Shown here one piece after another: positions 11,834 through 12,244 of a stretch of DNA of 12,244 nt (the stretch's first letter is position 1; each line of letters starts with the position of its first letter). Made by a program: the position numbers and the translations under genes. A model generated the notes under the pieces. The model was not told the origin of the DNA, did not search any database, and worked only from the letters and a program-made list of their open reading frames with translations. This DNA is from Pseudomonadota bacterium (GTDB taxonomy: Bacteria; Pseudomonadota; Alphaproteobacteria; Rhizobiales; Hyphomicrobiaceae): assembly GCA_021813195.1 (NCBI GenBank), contig JAKALI010000056.1, forward strand, positions 1 to 12,244. The letters run 5' to 3'.

Positions 11834-12244
11834 ATGAGCGATCTCACGGAAACCGAAATCTTCGAGTGCCTGTCCCACAATCTTCGCCTCGCCGCTGAAG
11901 ACTGCGAGCTTCTGGCAACGACCCCGAAGCGCGGATGGATCTACGACCGCTTCCGCAAGGAGTTGAAGCTGGTTGAGGGCGCCTGCCGTCAGGCGGCCGC
12001 ATGGCGTGGCGATACCCGCTGGCTGCCGCTGGGCATGAAGATGGAGGAATGCCACCAGATCGTCGGCGAATGGCTCCGGGGCGTCAAGGATGAGACCGGC
12101 GTTCGCCGTCCGATTCCCGAAGGCGCCAAGCATCCGATGTTCCTGAAGCTCGCCGAGCTGCTCCGCGCCGCACATGGCGAAGTCGAGAAGCTCCGGACCA
12201 AGAAGACCGGCGTCGTCGGCCCCATTCTCCCTGAAATGATCTCG
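11834..12244 (+). CDS. Partial phage protein of unknown function (runs off the right edge)
   Basis: From ATG 11834 the frame is open for 137 codons to the edge with no stop, so the gene continues outside. The product is mainly helical and charged: SDLTETEIFECLSHNLRLAA at 2-21, a central ELKLVEGACRQAAAWRGDTR at 43-62 followed by WLPLGMKMEECH, and later HPMFLKLAELLRAAHGEVEK at 100-119. The CRQxAxWRxDxRWL stretch resembles a conserved core in unnamed alphaproteobacterial phage proteins, but I cannot name a function. No signal peptide or membrane helix is present. Codon use is GC-rich in the third position, which supports coding on this strand; the long frame on the opposite strand is its shadow. 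A Shine-Dalgarno is weak (AAGGTG at 11808-11813 is too far), and the frame is open upstream, so the exact start is uncertain. It is transcribed divergently from the regulator. Confidence 0.7.
   Translation, partial: MSDLTETEIFECLSHNLRLAAEDCELLATTPKRGWIYDRFRKELKLVEGACRQAAAWRGDTRWLPLGMKMEECHQIVGEWLRGVKDETGVRRPIPEGAKHPMFLKLAELLRAAHGEVEKLRTKKTGVVGPILPEMIS

Noticed and set aside
11765..12175. - strand open frame opposite the right-edge gene
   Set aside because: The + frame has better coding character and stays open to the edge; the - frame looks like its shadow.
1..12244. CRISPR array, tRNA, insertion sequence, integrase or attachment site
   Set aside because: Looked for on both strands; no regularly spaced repeats, cloverleaf-like genes, transposase or recombinase motifs were found.

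Overview
The window is a block of virus genes from a tailed phage or prophage, most likely of podovirus type and most likely infecting an alphaproteobacterium. The podovirus inference rests on a large portal protein of the T7-type head-to-tail connector family lying next to a large terminase. The host inference rests on high GC with GC-rich third codon positions and on family resemblances (Rhizobiales-like small phage proteins). It is an inference, because no host gene, tRNA, integrase or attachment site is visible.

Layout. (1) 1-4376: a receptor-binding and polysaccharide-acting module on the + strand. It holds a 5'-truncated tail protein with a GH16-like fragment, an Ig-like domain and a lectin-like domain; an interrupted small reading frame; a slender tail-fibre protein; a lectin-fold tail protein; and an SGNH-family esterase. 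A strong intrinsic terminator at 4452-4489 closes it. (2) 4500-8399: an RlpA-like double-psi beta-barrel protein, the large terminase, a small linker protein and the portal. (3) 8416-10379: a complete lysis cassette with a GH73-type endolysin carrying a peptidoglycan-binding domain, a lipoprotein, an LLH-type holin, and an inner-membrane spanin with an outer-membrane spanin lipoprotein starting inside it in another frame. (4) 10376-11463: small overlapping genes of unknown function, mostly membrane proteins, ending at a hairpin at about 11465-11486. (5) 11331-11732 on the - strand: a small winged-helix regulator that converges on and overlaps the last + gene. It is separated from a divergent + gene, which runs off the right edge, by about 100 bp holding a dyad repeat.

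From 2578 to 11463 the genes are packed tightly, with stop-start overlaps of the ATGA or TAATG type and good Shine-Dalgarno sites, so translational coupling is likely within each transcript. The tail proteins would bind and trim surface polysaccharide. The terminase and portal package DNA. The holin, endolysin and spanin pair breach inner membrane, peptidoglycan and outer membrane in turn. Major capsid, scaffold, tail-tube and internal virion genes are not in the window. The most interesting points are the nested spanin pair, the overprinted 40-residue membrane ORF at 11063-11185, the interrupted small reading frame at 1553-1690, the truncated GH16 fragment at the left edge, and the odd convergent overlap at the regulator gene.
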